Assembly (NCBI GenBank): GCA_029215795.1
Contig: JARDYH010000001.1
Span: forward strand, 7,868,001-7,932,000
Reading direction: 5' to 3'
DNA from: Anniella stebbinsi
Lineage: Eukaryota > Chordata > Lepidosauria > Squamata > Anniellidae
Length of the DNA stretch: 64,000 nucleotides
The notes beneath the pieces were generated by a model. The model made no database searches. It was not told the DNA's origin and worked only from the letters and a program-made list of their open reading frames with translations. Shown here in pieces: positions 10,850 to 18,009 of the stretch. Every line of letters starts with the position of its first letter. Positions within the stretch are counted from its first letter, which is position 1. A program made the position numbers and the translations under genes.

Positions 10850-11133
10850 GACATAACACAACTTGTAAGGGAGGGGCCCAAATTCACAGAATGCCCACCC
10901 ATTCATTGAGTCTTTGTCTCCTTCCCCAGGTCCTACAAATACTGGAGCAGGTCCAGAGAAAACACCTGCCAGGCCAGGCCAGCAACACCATGAACATAGA
11001 GAGCAAGAATGAGCACCAGAACCTGTCATACACTGGCCCCAGTGAGACTCATGGTATCCATGCGCAAGGAAACTCGCCAGCAATCTATACCAATGAAGGA
11101 TTCAGTTCTGTGGAGACAGTGCCATCTCCATGA
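1..11133 (+). CDS. YrdC/Sua5-domain protein gene (threonylcarbamoyl-AMP synthase-like), 3' part
   Basis: Six exons join in frame: 1-24, 1395-1543, 1661-1773, 2779-2868, 3533-3655 and 10930-11133. Every intron complete in the window is GT-AG. Together they encode about 233 residues and a TGA stop. The product matches the C-terminal two thirds of the SUA5/YciO/YrdC fold: an AVEKAYN helix, a K-H-Q segment where the family has K-x-R, the strand AIRIPD, the hallmark GPITVTSAN, and ASTVVDC followed by VGFFRVG. This family makes threonylcarbamoyl-AMP for the t6A modification of tRNA. The 5' exons, including the usual PTDTLYG segment, lie upstream of the window. The sequence is clearly different from canonical vertebrate YRDC, so a paralogue is likely and no symbol is given. 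The last exon adds a tail of about 55 residues with no recognised domain. The 7.3-kb last intron contains an antisense L1. Domain membership is confident; enzymatic activity is not established. Confidence 0.85.
225..383 (-). repeat. CR1-like LINE 3' fragment
   Basis: The stretch from GGATCAGACC through CCAGCATTCTGATCACACAGTGG to CAGGA resembles 12576-12720, where the same repeat continues into a CR1-type ORF2 C-terminus on the minus strand. It is an old, truncated copy directly abutting the F element at 383. Confidence 0.5.
383..1114. mobile_element. hAT-like foldback element F1, split by an L1 fragment
   Basis: The left end is TGGGGTGACCATATGG (383) and the right end is GGTCACCCTA (1114). 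The two halves are inverted copies: CTTTAACAGTTGTATAG near the left end is mirrored as CTATGCAACTGTTAAAG near the right end. Removing the L1 fragment and one target duplication leaves about 320 bp, the size of the other F copies. It has no coding capacity. Confidence 0.7.
453..848 (+). mobile_element. 5'-truncated L1 fragment (ORF2 C-terminus and 3' UTR)
   Basis: The 15-bp direct repeat GAAAAGGGAATTTCA at 438-452 and 849-863 flanks it. Its plus-strand frame (about 453-688) reads ARLIIARKW, EWYKEVWDIAI and LEHVL, matching the last residues of the L1 ORF2 proteins in this window. It ends in TGAAATAAAATTATTTTTTA and an A-run, so polyadenylation signal and tail are recognisable. It belongs to a different, more diverged subfamily than the L1 copies at 3.8, 23.4 and 49.9 kb. 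Confidence 0.85.
1115..1394. other. Intron, no gene; TG microsatellite
   Basis: This is unique-looking intronic sequence with a short (TG)n tract at about 1270-1297. I see no exon or repeat family that I can support. Confidence 0.5.
1395..1543 (+). CDS. YrdC-like gene, internal exon (K-H-Q / RPMSLW segment)
   Basis: The exon is bounded by a pyrimidine-rich acceptor (TCTCCTCTAG at 1385-1394) and the donor GAG|GTAAGG at 1543/1544. It encodes TKHQAQDRPMSLWISGMKQL and continues through PSPISLVVPRG. In the family, this is where K-x-R-P and the following K-P-L strand lie, then the helix and the PGP(V/I)TLV strand. The arginine of K-x-R is Gln here and the PGP turn is PSP. An in-frame GT (GGTATG) after ATTTCAG at 1441 is not used, because the reading frame and homology continue through it. 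Confidence 0.85.
1661..1773 (+). CDS. YrdC-like gene, internal exon (IRIPD strand)
   Basis: The acceptor is CGATCTTAG at 1652-1660 and the donor is TTG|GTGAGC at 1773/1774. The split Gly codon (G from the previous exon plus GG) fits the phase. It encodes EWVDYLGMKDSAKYVGTPQS, then AIRIPDCSVATHLIDL, which aligns with the VGIRIPDH...L segment of YrdC proteins just before the TSAN motif. Confidence 0.85.
1774..2778. other. Intron, mostly featureless
   Basis: This is the intron between the IRIPD and TSAN exons. About 1885-2110 has the look of an old interspersed DNA-transposon remnant (GGGCTGGTGGGGCACATTTG and a GGCGCCAAAGG segment), but I cannot assign it. Short ORFs here overlap the next exon in other frames and are not coding. 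Confidence 0.4.
2779..2868 (+). CDS. YrdC-like gene, internal exon (GP...TSAN motif)
   Basis: This 90-bp phase-0 exon lies between TCACCAG (ends 2778) and the donor AAG|GTAACT. It encodes VGPITVTSANPTGEAD followed by a short helix. GP-[IL]-x-x-TSAN is the most diagnostic motif of the SUA5/YrdC family, and its Ser and Asn contact the ligand. Both are conserved here. Confidence 0.9.
3203..3324. repeat. Foldback MITE in intron
   Basis: The left arm GTGTTGTTGGACT is answered by the inverted arm AGTCCAACAACATC, and outer GGATAACCTGTGG pairs imperfectly with CCACAAATTCCCC. The arms surround a TCATCATAGC centre. The same imperfect palindrome recurs at 14756-14890 and 62444-62565, which shows a dispersed family. 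It is non-coding. Confidence 0.6.
3533..3655 (+). CDS. YrdC-like gene, internal exon (STVVD motif)
   Basis: This 123-bp phase-0 exon runs from the acceptor CCTCTGTAG to the donor CAG|GTCAGT. It encodes VDAVLCDGPSPENIASTVVD and then a VGFFRVG strand. The (S/P)STVVD segment followed by a hydrophobic strand and R-x-G is the normal C-terminal end of the YrdC domain. Confidence 0.9.
3768..3783. repeat. Target site duplication of L1-A (left)
   Basis: CAATTGGGCATGTTTT is repeated exactly at 9574-9589. The two copies bracket the L1 at 3784-9573. Confidence 0.9.
3921..6686 (-). pseudogene. L1-A ORF2, reverse transcriptase and C-terminal part (second frame)
   Basis: This frame of about 920 residues holds the reverse transcriptase. 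Motifs in order are IPKPGKDLTDPASYRPISL, QCGFIPGRQ, ALDIFKAFDCVEW, RGTRQGCPLSP and the catalytic FADDTLL. At the C-terminus is the L1 zinc knuckle C-x3-C-x7-H-x4-C (CWRGC...H...C). It is open to its natural stop (SKESINFWIE). It is out of frame with the endonuclease part by one base, so the element cannot make full-length ORF2 protein by normal translation. Apart from that lesion it looks undamaged. Confidence 0.9.
6674..7756 (-). CDS. L1-A ORF2, N-terminal endonuclease part (frame 1 of a broken ORF2)
   Basis: These 360 residues contain the apurinic-endonuclease-like domain. Visible motifs are LRLATLNVKGLG, FLQETH with the catalytic Glu, VNVYAPNG, MAGDFNM, SRIDYIFVS and TDHALM with the catalytic Asp-His. 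This domain nicks target DNA in L1 insertion. The frame ends early at KICCI because of a one-base loss near 6688-6693. The rest of ORF2 continues in the neighbouring frame at 6686. Confidence 0.9.
   Translation of the reverse strand: MENKLRLATLNVKGLGTVIKRKRIEMLLKNKKIDVIFLQETHQAKDGVNELRMREVGVYEKAYGTSKSRGVAIIISKTCGMTIQSVKKDKNGRFLIMFCRLGEEEYVLVNVYAPNGKQMDFIDEVFNVLGEVGKKHIVMAGDFNMVLDIGKDRDNILKDTKRVGKTELSKLMEGKELMDVWRVIRGEERKYTFYSQRFKSYSRIDYIFVSKNMLPKIIDCDIGVIKVTDHALMIMDMETKKDYRQAKRWRLDVRLLNKKEIMEKIKKELQEIWEINEKENNRQDILWDTMKAVVRGICIRESCTLKKQQEAQNKKIEEEVRSLEEKLKETKDKRLIAQIQAKKKELEKEELEQVQKICCI
7966..8985 (-). CDS. L1-A ORF1 protein (RNA-binding chaperone), intact
   Basis: The 339-residue reading frame is open from ATG to stop. 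It has a basic, low-complexity N-terminus, then a long coiled coil (about residues 75-150, with heptads such as LLKQEERLAKRITDSQQQLL). The RNA-recognition and C-terminal domains follow, with RRANIRIR, the L1 hallmark ERAHRVG, and RDIIVKF. L1 ORF1 proteins trimerise through the coiled coil and coat L1 RNA in the cytoplasm. The first ATG is chosen because it aligns with the ORF1 start of the second L1 at 28631. Confidence 0.9.
   Translation of the reverse strand: MSKKKITSWSRPKGDHPSDRSYRLLRTDNMSDKDSEKTKKQSPSHSGNASAKTGTKPGAIPKTTTGRQADPTDELIQTIQKMLDRAILKQDGNFEQALLKQEERLAKRITDSQQQLLAGLQKVEKEVGALQEETGELKVLYKKQEEQLTHQDLRLIAMEDRDRRANIRIRSFGEQQGETLNSIRELILAWVKQLVPQEDWRMEDIERAHRVGYGKTRVFPRDIIVKFANYYKKEKLMQAVRSQGQPTLQATPIEVFQDLCPQTVQWRKSVRICTGALKKKSISYNWGYPVFLRFSWNGKQQRITSCEQGIELLEKLGIMDATSVGEEKQDEGAAGGSNE
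9590..9918 (-). mobile_element. R4/Dong-like LINE C-terminal fragment
   Basis: A minus-strand frame (about 9695-9915) reads YWDRTIHTNKKIPCNRPDIT and ends LIDIAIP...EKYTQLAIEVKELW. The NRPD followed 14 residues later by D matches the (R/K)PD-x12-14-D core of the restriction-like endonuclease found in R2/R4 LINEs. Only the last 75 or so residues and some 3' sequence remain. Its 5' side abuts a (TTA)n tract; Dong/R4 elements are known to insert at TAA repeats. Confidence 0.6.
9919..9952. repeat. (ATT)n microsatellite
   Basis: About eleven consecutive ATT units lie directly beside the R4/Dong-like fragment. Confidence 0.9.
9953..10180 (-). repeat. LINE/SINE 3' tail, antisense
   Basis: AGCTCTGTGGATGGTTTACATAAGAT and the following AAAACATACATCTAAAAACA recur at 14290-14580 and, in diverged form, at 46130-46240. 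These are typical antisense 3' ends of L2/CR1-like elements. No coding sequence remains. Confidence 0.5.
10473..10815 (+). mobile_element. M element copy 1 (GCGCAT-rich nonautonomous DNA transposon)
   Basis: It begins GCTGCCTCTACAAG and ends CTTGTAGATGAGGC, flanked by CTTTG (10468-10472) and CTTTC (10816-10820). The interior has many GCGC and ATGCGCAT motifs, including a GATTATGCGCATTATC-type palindrome. It landed inside a (CTTT)n tract. The element has no coding capacity. Confidence 0.8.
10816..10849. repeat. (CTTT)n microsatellite
   Basis: A CTTT tract continues on both sides of M copy 1 (also 10453-10471), so the transposon split an existing microsatellite or generated it at the junction. 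Confidence 0.85.
10930..11133 (+). CDS. YrdC-like gene, terminal exon and stop
   Basis: The acceptor is TTCCCCAG at 10922-10929. The frame continues VLQILEQVQRKHLPG, the short helix that closes YrdC domains, and then a low-complexity polar tail to TGA at 11131-11133. Phase 0 matches the previous exon. The tail after about residue 15 has no family match, so a different terminal exon outside the window cannot be excluded. Confidence 0.7.
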   Translation, partial: VLQILEQVQRKHLPGQASNTMNIESKNEHQNLSYTGPSETHGIHAQGNSPAIYTNEGFSSVETVPSP

Positions 11134-11271
11134 GCAAAACTGTCCCAGCTGCTTGAGGAGTGAGGGGCTCTTCTCAAAGAAGGTCCTATTCTGTCGGTCA
11201 CAGGAGAAAGGGCTTCATCCAGTTGCCTCCTGGATGACGACCTCTCTCCCCCTTTATGCCATTCCATGGGC

Positions 11272-11277
11272 ATTAAA
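11272..11277 (+). promoter_or_regulatory. Possible polyadenylation signal ATTAAA of the YrdC-like gene
   Basis: ATTAAA lies about 140 bases after the stop codon and before the LINE fragment that starts near 11.33 kb. It is the commonest variant of AATAAA, but the hexamer occurs often by chance. The call rests on position only. Confidence 0.3.
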
Positions 11278-11329
11278 TCTGCATGGTTTTGCTTTTGATG
11301 ATTGGAATGCACCAGCTTGCTCCCACCAA

Positions 11330-12090
11330 AATCATATTATGGTGCATGGACTCAGTAATAGGCTGGATGGGTGCCAATAAGCTGAGACTCAAGCTGGACA
11401 AGATGGTGCTGCTGTAAGTAGGTGGTGCATCTGTCCAGGGAAGTGGCGTTCAATCTGCTCTAATGGGGTTGCTCTCCCCCAGAAGGAGCAAATTCATTGC
11501 AATGTGTTCTACATGGGTCCACCTCTGAAGACAGTCTAGAAATTTCTGTTAGTGCAAAATAGAGCAGCTAGGCGGCTTGCTGGGACTGGCCATTGAAAAC
11601 ATATGACTCCAGAGTTGCGTCAATTGCACTGGATGCTAGTCAGTTTCTGGGCCTGATTCAAAGTGTTGGTGCTGACCTTGAAAGCCCTAAACTGCTTAGG
11701 ATCCATCTACCAGAAGCAGCACTGTCTTCCGTATGTTCCTACCCGATTATTAGGATCGTCATTGAAAGCTCTTTTCTGTGTGCCACAGCTCACAATGGTG
11801 GGACAGATGGTTACCATAGATAGAGCCTTCTCTGTAGCGGCCTCCCTCTGTGGAATGCCCTACCCTGGGAGATGTGCCTGGCATCTTCATTGTACACATT
11901 TAGATGCTAGAGCAAGCCCTTCCTCCTCCAACAAGCATTTAATCTGTGGTTCTAATTATTAACTTTACTGCTCACTTTTAAATATTTTTAATGTTTTAAT
12001 ATTTTCGTTGGATTTTTAAAAATTGTTTTGAGGTTTTTAATTATTGTAAACCACCCCAATGGTGTCTGCCACTTGGGACTCAGCACTAAA
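11330..12090 (+). mobile_element. L2/CR1-like LINE fragment, decayed
   Basis: Plus-strand frames read VQNRAARRLAG, then ELRQLHW and LTLKALNCLG with interruptions. These match the QNAAARLLTG...LHWLPV...YKALN region near the end of L2/CR1-clade ORF2. It ends with TTATTGTAAACCACCCCAATGG and an A-run (12089-12101), a typical 3' tail. Many stops show it is old. Confidence 0.65.
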
Positions 12091-12325
12091 AAAAAAAAAA
12101 TGCAAGGCAGAATTGGGAAGCTGAGTTCCCCAAGCTTGCTATGTCATTGTACATCACGCTTTGTGTTTCTCAGTTAGGCACCTGGAAATTAAGAGTAACA
12201 ATCTACTTCACTGAGCTCTTTTGGGGCAAACTAATTTGAACAATGTGGCTATATAAATAGTAACAAGTACTGATGTATTTTGCTGCATTCTAAGCTGTAA
12301 CAGTTTGTTATAACTTTTCTTTTTA

Positions 12326-12383
12326 ACACACACACACACATATATGTGTGTGTGTGTGTGTGTGTATACACACACACACACAC
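12326..12383. repeat. (CA)n-TATA-(TG)n-TATA-(CA)n microsatellite
   Basis: This is an alternating purine-pyrimidine tract in three blocks, forming a long self-complementary sequence. The 63-residue reading frame across it is an artefact of the repeat. Confidence 0.9.
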
Positions 12384-12575
12384 CCTCTGAAGAGGTCATT
12401 TCTATTTTAGAAAGTCAAGCACAGCTACCATTGATCTTTTAGGACCATCTTCATACTGGAGATCTGAGATTTCTTATAGCTGTTCTGTACACCTAGTGCA
12501 ATCAGAGGAGGGCATTTCTTTGGCTAGTCAGGATAGAGGGACGAAGAGGGAAGGCCTGCTTCCCAGTAGTAATTA

Positions 12576-13115
12576 AGAATATAAGAAGAGCCATGCTGGA
12601 TCAGATCGAGGGTCCACATAGTCCAGCAATCTGTTCACACAGTGGCCAACCAGCTGTGGGCCAGAGACCAATAAAGCAGGACATGGTGCAACAACACCCT
12701 CCCACCCATGTTCCCCAGCAACTGGTGCACATAGACTTACTGCCTCGGATATTGGAGGTAGCACATAGCCATCAGGACCAGTAGCCATCGATAGTCTTCT
12801 CCTCCAGGAATTTGTCCAACCACCTTTTTAAAGCCATCCAAATTGGTGGCCATCACTACAGTTTGTGGTAGCTAATTCCATAGTTTTAAAACTGCACTGT
12901 ATGGAAAAAAAGTACTTTTGTCCTGAATCTCCCACCAATCAGCTTCAAGGGATGACTCATTGGTTTCTAGTATTATGGGAGAGGGAGAAAAATGTCTCCC
13001 TTGCCACACCATGTTTGATTTTGTACACCTCTATCAGGTCTCCCCTCAGCCTCCTTTTTTCTAAGCTAAACAATCCCAGCTCTTGTAACCTTCCCCTCTC
13101 AAATTGGAAGGAATT
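12576..13115 (-). mobile_element. CR1-like LINE 3' end
   Basis: On the minus strand the frame near 12957-13100 reads RLQELGLFSLEKRRLRGDLI and VYKIKHG, the conserved end of CR1-type ORF2. The downstream 3' region (12576-12870) holds the GCTGGATCAG...CCAACCAGC tract also seen at 225-383. It is truncated and non-functional. Confidence 0.7.
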
Positions 13116-14269
13116 GATGGGATCTGAAATCCAGCAACATCTGGAAGGCCATAGATTCCCCAGCCCTGTTGTGGTGACCTGGCCCTCTTCCATTCTCTCC
13201 AGGGAGAATTGTCTACCTGGTGGCTTCTTTTGCAAGCTGCTAAACCTTCCTCTTTTGGATGGCTATTGTGTGGCTGGGCTAGCTGGGGTTGTTTTCAAGT
13301 GAGTGTTTTCTAAATCTGTTTTTAATTCTACCAGTCGACACTTCTATTGACATGATTTATGTTTCCTTCATGGTAATTTCATATACCTTTGCTGGAGCCG
13401 TTCTGTTCGGTGTGCGGCTCAAAATATCAAAACAAATAAACTGTTGAGAGCAACCTCAAAGAACTTCCTGACCTGAAGGAAATGAATGGCTACATTGGAG
13501 CTAAGTGCCAACCCCCCCAAAGATGCATCATTCCACATGAAGCTGTACTCTTACAGGGGTGCTCAGGAGAGTTCCAGGCCCTGTTGTAATGCAGTGCTTT
13601 TGGGGAAATCCATTTCAGCCCCAGTTACTGTGAGGACTGGAGCTAAGCTCAAGGGGAATAGGACATTCTGAAGGGTGGTGATGGTGGAAGGTATTGTCAG
13701 CATGCCAGCTAATTAACAATGTGACAGCACAGCCTCCCTGTGAGCCCTGGCACCACTACCCTGGAAGTGTCTAGTGCCAGTTTCCACATTGGCAGCAGAT
13801 GGCTGGCTGTGGCAAACAGGGCAGGCCAGAGACTACACAGCATGCTTTCCTTTTCCTTTCCCAGGCTGAGGTTATGGCAGTCCATCTGCCAAGGGGGCAG
13901 CAGCATATCTCCTTCCTTGGACATAATTTTAACTTACGTTGCTCTGCCTAAGGTGGGTGAAATAATTAAAGAAGTCTTAACAGAATGGCTAAAACTTCAA
14001 AGGGAAGGAACCAAGGAGGGAAGTGCATAACCTGAGTGTTGCAGAACAAACCGAATTTTGCATCCTAGCCAGCCACACTTTTGAAGGTGGACTGCAGAGC
14101 AGGAATTTGGCTCATCCCCTCTGAAGCATCTCCGCCTTCTTCAGTAATATCTACATTCTTGGTGAGAAGGTGAAGGCGTACATGGGCTGAATTTTTTGTA
14201 TACTGAAGGGGTAGGATAACATGACACAACAACCTTCTGCTACAGCCCTTCTTGCTTCTTCGTCATCAT
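13116..14269. other. Intergenic, old repeats, no gene
   Basis: About 13190-13440 resembles another LINE 3' tail (GTGCGGCTCAAAATATCAAAACAAATAAAC). The rest, including 13740-14030 with a 96-codon frame, shows no domain, splice context or codon pattern that I can support as coding. Confidence 0.4.
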
Positions 14270-14341
14270 CATCAATCATCTACATTTCTCTACTGCCCCA
14301 CAGTCAAAGCTTTCTGGGCATTTTACATAAGATTAATTTAA

Positions 14342-14381
<40 letters not shown>

Positions 14382-14580
14382 TTATTTATTTCTAACCTGC
14401 CTCTCCCTCTGGATCGAGGCAGGGAACAACAATAAATATAATACAAAGACCATAAAATAGATAAAACATTAAAAACAAATCAAACTGATACATTATTAAA
14501 AACACCTTAAAATTCAACTGGCCATAAAAACATACAGTATACGCAAGAACATACATCTAAAAACAATTATAAACAACTTG
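14270..14580 (-). repeat. LINE 3' tail, antisense, with (AAT)n
   Basis: CACAGTCAAAGCTTTCTGGG and TTTTACATAAGATTAATTTA precede an (AAT)n tract at 14343-14378, followed by ATTTCTAACCTGCCTCTCCC and AACATACATCTAAAAACAAT. The order parallels 9919-10140. Confidence 0.5.
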
Positions 14581-14755
14581 TGCTTCTTTCTGCCTGCCTA
14601 TTACGCAATCCCAATGTGAGGTACCTGCCCTCTGCCATCCACATTTGCACCTGAAAGGAAGCCTAGGCAGGTGCAATTGCTCACCTTCATTGGAACCTGA
14701 TAAACCTGATAGCTACTTCTCCATAAAATTCCAGATACAATGATAGTGATATATC

Positions 14756-14890
14756 AGCAATTCCCAACCTGGTACCTTCCTGACGTTTTTGACTTCAACT
14801 CCCATCAGCCCTTGCCAATATGGCCAATGGTCAGAAATGCTGGGGGTGGTAGTCCAAAGCCTCTGGAGGACATCAGGTTGGAGAAGGTTG
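14756..14890. repeat. Foldback MITE (same family as 3203-3324)
   Basis: Outer arms TTCCCAACCTGG and ATCAGGTTGGAGAA are inverted, with ACTTCAACTCCCATCAGCCC and a central CCAATATGGCCAATGG. It is diverged and non-coding. Confidence 0.55.
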
Positions 14891-15130
14891 TGCTATATAA
14901 ACTTAGTGATGGGCAAATGTGCTTCAGGTGAATTGGTTGAATTTGTTTGCTTTTTTCCTGTATTCCTGAATTTACCCAGGTTCGCTCAAACAAGAGTTCT
15001 CATTTAATATGAAATCTCATTCAATGTGTATGGGCTTTTGACCTTGGAGATTTCCCCACACTCAGCTCCATCTCCAGGAAGGATCCATCAGGATGCCAGT
15101 GAAAGTATCATTAAGCCCCCTTCTATCAGG

Positions 15131-15212
15131 GCACCATCACTAAGCTGAGACATCCTCATGAAAGGGATGCTGGCTGTGTGTAACTCAGTTCTAAGTCAGC
15201 CATGTGCTCATG
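15131..15212. repeat. Isolated degenerate satellite monomer
   Basis: CTAAGCTGAGACATCCTCAT, then AAAGGGATGCTGGCTGTGTG and CAGTTCTAAGTCAGCC match half a 162-bp satellite monomer. This is 2.8 kb outside the main array and much more diverged than the array monomers. Confidence 0.7.
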
Positions 15213-15279
15213 GCCTTGGCAGCCTTCCCAACATATAACTTGAAGCAGCATACAAACATTTGGAAGCAAGCAAAACACA

Positions 15280-16263
15280 TAAATATAAACCCCAAAGCTA
15301 TAGCCCCATACACGAGTATCTTCTTCCCCAAACTATTTAATTAATTCCATAGTGGTCCCAAAAAGTTCCATTGGGATCCCTCGACCATTCTATTTTGTAG
15401 GGACAATTTCCTTACTTGCCCCATTGGCTTTGGCAGGAGAATTCCCCAGTTCTTCTAGGGCTGTGGATAATTTAAAAATATCCATGGAATCGGCTCCTGT
15501 CCCATAAAAGGGAACAGCTCCTCTGAGGTACGTTTCTTTTTTGCTCCTCCCTTAGCATTGAGATAATTGCGAATCTGGTGAGCAGGAAGGATTTCAGGAT
15601 TCTCCCAGAGGAGGAAATATATGAGAGGGAACACAGGCCAGTGTCATTATATAGAAGCATTTTATGGACACTCTCTCCACACTGCCAACATGCTCCAGGA
15701 CTCATATACATAGACAAATATGATCTGCGCATTGGCCAGACTCTCTTGGAAGGGATTTGCCAGACTTTTCCCTTGAACAAGCATGATTCTCTGGCTCAGC
15801 TGAGCATATATTGGGTGCCCAGTCTCTGCCAGATGCACCCCCCACCTTTGTATCCACATGCGCAACGTCTCATCCCCTGTTTAGACCTTGCGAAGTACAC
15901 TGGGTAAAGACTTAATTGGCCACCCGTGATTCTTCAGGGTTTCATTACTTGGGGCCTACATCCGGGAGACATTTCCCCCATCCCACTCATGATTGGCCGG
16001 GACTGAAAATATGGGTAGGCCACTTCCAGTATCTTTGGGCCCGTGAGAACAGACCCAGGAGTGGGTCTTGTTTTGTGTCTTGTTCTATCTACATGATGGA
16101 GAAAAGTGTTGCCTGAGTAGAGGGGACCCACAGGGGTTACTAACGGGAAGACGAATAGCAGGATTTCTCTCATCATGAAAATTCTATCAACAGAACTATT
16201 ATAACAATAGTAACAACTATGAAAAGCAAATACGCTCAGTAAGGCCAGCATGGCTGAACCCAC
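15280..16263 (-). pseudogene. Endogenous retrovirus remnant, possible envelope region
   Basis: Minus-strand frames downstream of the integrase fragment include a hydrophobic start (MGSAMLALLSVFAFHSC) and cysteine-containing stretches, placed where an envelope gene would follow pol. The frame is interrupted several times by stops and shifts. The call rests mainly on position after the integrase C-terminus. No functional protein is encoded. Confidence 0.35.
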
Positions 16264-16472
16264 GTGTAACTGGTTTCTAAACCAAAGGTTTCGTTGGGGG
16301 CAAGCCCGGTCAGTTCAGTCACTTCAACTTCATTTTTAGGTCTCCTGAAAGGGTAGCAGTCTATTGGGCGGTCTTGGGAAAGATGTCCGCGGCTGCAGTC
16401 AGCTTTTTCTGGGCTGGGCAGCCTGCGTTGCTCCGTTGGGGATCGCTGTCTCTGTCCCTTGTTGTCATCTCT

Positions 16473-16740
16473 TCACTGGCGTCGGCAGTCACTCTTCTGC
16501 AGTGCGAGGCGTGGTCCCAGCTGTTGCAGGACCCCACGATTAACAGCGCCGTTGGTCACAAGAAGCACCTGATATGGACCTTTCCACCTTCGTTGCAGGA
16601 CGTTCTTCCTTTGAAACGATTTGATGTAGATCCGGTCTCTAGGTTGGAGGAAATGGCTGCTTTTGTTTTTCTCCAGTGGTTGACACAATCTTTCAGCTAC
16701 CTGTGAATGAGAAGCTTAAACACACTTCGTTAGGTTCTTG
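16473..16740 (-). pseudogene. Endogenous retrovirus remnant, integrase C-terminal domain
   Basis: The minus-strand frame contains PRDRIYIKSF and RRWKGPYQVLLVT, the SH3-like C-terminal domain signature of gammaretrovirus-type integrases. The usual end (A-V-K...W-I-H) is altered. Upstream reverse transcriptase, RNase H and the integrase core are absent, so this is a deleted provirus fragment. Confidence 0.65.
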
Positions 16741-17099
16741 CAAAAGTCATAGCGCAGTTCATCGGCTAGCTCAGCCTGGCAAACCAGTGTAATTATGCTG
16801 TTAATCAGGGCATTGTACCCTGCATATGGCTCAGAATACACAGAAGGGATGGGTTTTCCTCTCATCCAAGACATGGTGTGCCCTTCTATCCTTTATGTTC
16901 CCTTTTCTTAACTGCAAAAAGGGATTTCATTAAATTCCAAGACCCCCAGGTGATCAGGCTGGAAGTTGGGATTTAATGAGGAGTCAGGAAACTCAACCAG
17001 CCTCCGGAGGAGAAAAAAGCCACAGCAATACCTTGCAACAAAGTCACAACACATTTAGGGTATCAAGAAATACTCTATGTGGTGAGTAATAAGCTTTAC

Positions 17100-17770
17100 A
17101 TTTTGTACTTACAGAGGCGGTAAGGTCCACTTTTCTAAATCTGTTTTGCTGGGACTCACAGAGGTCCTGCGTTGGGATTCGAGTGTGCTCCAGACCCACA
17201 GTTTCACCCAAAGGGGAGGCCAAGCCAACAGGGATTTCAAAAGGTCCCTTACCTTGGTGAACGCTAGGATGGCAGTCTCCAAAGGGCTTCTACCGATGTG
17301 GTCCTGATGAGTGTTGTTGAATCCCAGACGGGGATCCCAGGTATCATTGTGGATTTCCAAGGCACTGACAAAGAGACTAGTGAGACACAAGCAGCAGCAT
17401 TACTTTGGGCAGCAAAACAGAGTTAGCCCAGTTCTGGGCTGAACCCCAATAGGAGAGGGGAGGAGCAGAGAACAGTTACAGCAGGCTTATTATAACACAG
17501 AGTAAAGAATCTCAGTGTGCGTGTCTCTTTTCCATGAGAACTAACTGAAAACATTAAGAACTCATCCTTCAAGATAAGAAACCTGTGTTCCATTACTTCC
17601 AGTCAGCTGGTGTCAAGGAGGGTGGTCGGGATGGGTGTTGAGGGTCCAGGAGTCTACAGGGTCCAGAGAAGCAAGGCGACATGATGAGGTGAACTCACAG
17701 TTGACTGCAGCAGAGATCTGGTTCTGGCTAAGCTGATATATGGCTGGTCGTTAAGAAGCAAAGTGGGCTA
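17100..17770 (-). mobile_element. Possible 5' LTR and leader of the same retroviral remnant
   Basis: Read on the minus strand, the block ends with TGGGATCCCCGTCTGGGATT, which resembles a tRNA-Pro-type primer-binding site. Upstream is a TTATAATAAG box (about 17490) and a promoter-like stretch. It is followed by a leader and then, after a gap, by the integrase fragment. Without a second LTR in the window the boundaries cannot be fixed. Confidence 0.3.
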
Positions 17771-18009
17771 ATTAGGCCAGCATATTGCTACTAAGTGAGG
17801 ACCCACACTGCGGCCAACTTCTTCCATCTCTGCTGCTCGCATCTGAGCCTACAGTGTTTTGAAGGGATGAAGCATCATGAAATGGGAGTAGCCAAGTGAC
17901 TCTTCCAATATTTCCAGGGAGTGCTGTCAGTGGAGCTCCAGCTCTCCGCCTAGGGCCAGCTATACTGGATCCCTGCTCTTGCTCTGGAGATGAATCCTTC
18001 TTCAAATAA
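17771..18009. other. Junction before the satellite array
   Basis: About 240 bases without a recognised gene or repeat. From about 18010 the sequence becomes recognisable as a diverged first satellite monomer. Confidence 0.4.

Noticed and set aside
10675..11083. Minus-strand ORFs across the CTTT tract
   Set aside because: They run through M copy 1 and a microsatellite (repeated KKERKKER) and then antisense through the YrdC-like terminal exon.
12208..12399. Minus-strand ORF with a (VCVYTHTH)-like peptide
   Set aside because: Translation of the CA/TG microsatellite.
13740..14030. 96-codon plus-strand ORF
   Set aside because: No recognisable domain, no exon signals that fit, and overlapping frames of similar length on the other strand.
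16374..16706. 110-codon plus-strand ORF
   Set aside because: It is the antisense shadow of the retroviral integrase C-terminal fragment.
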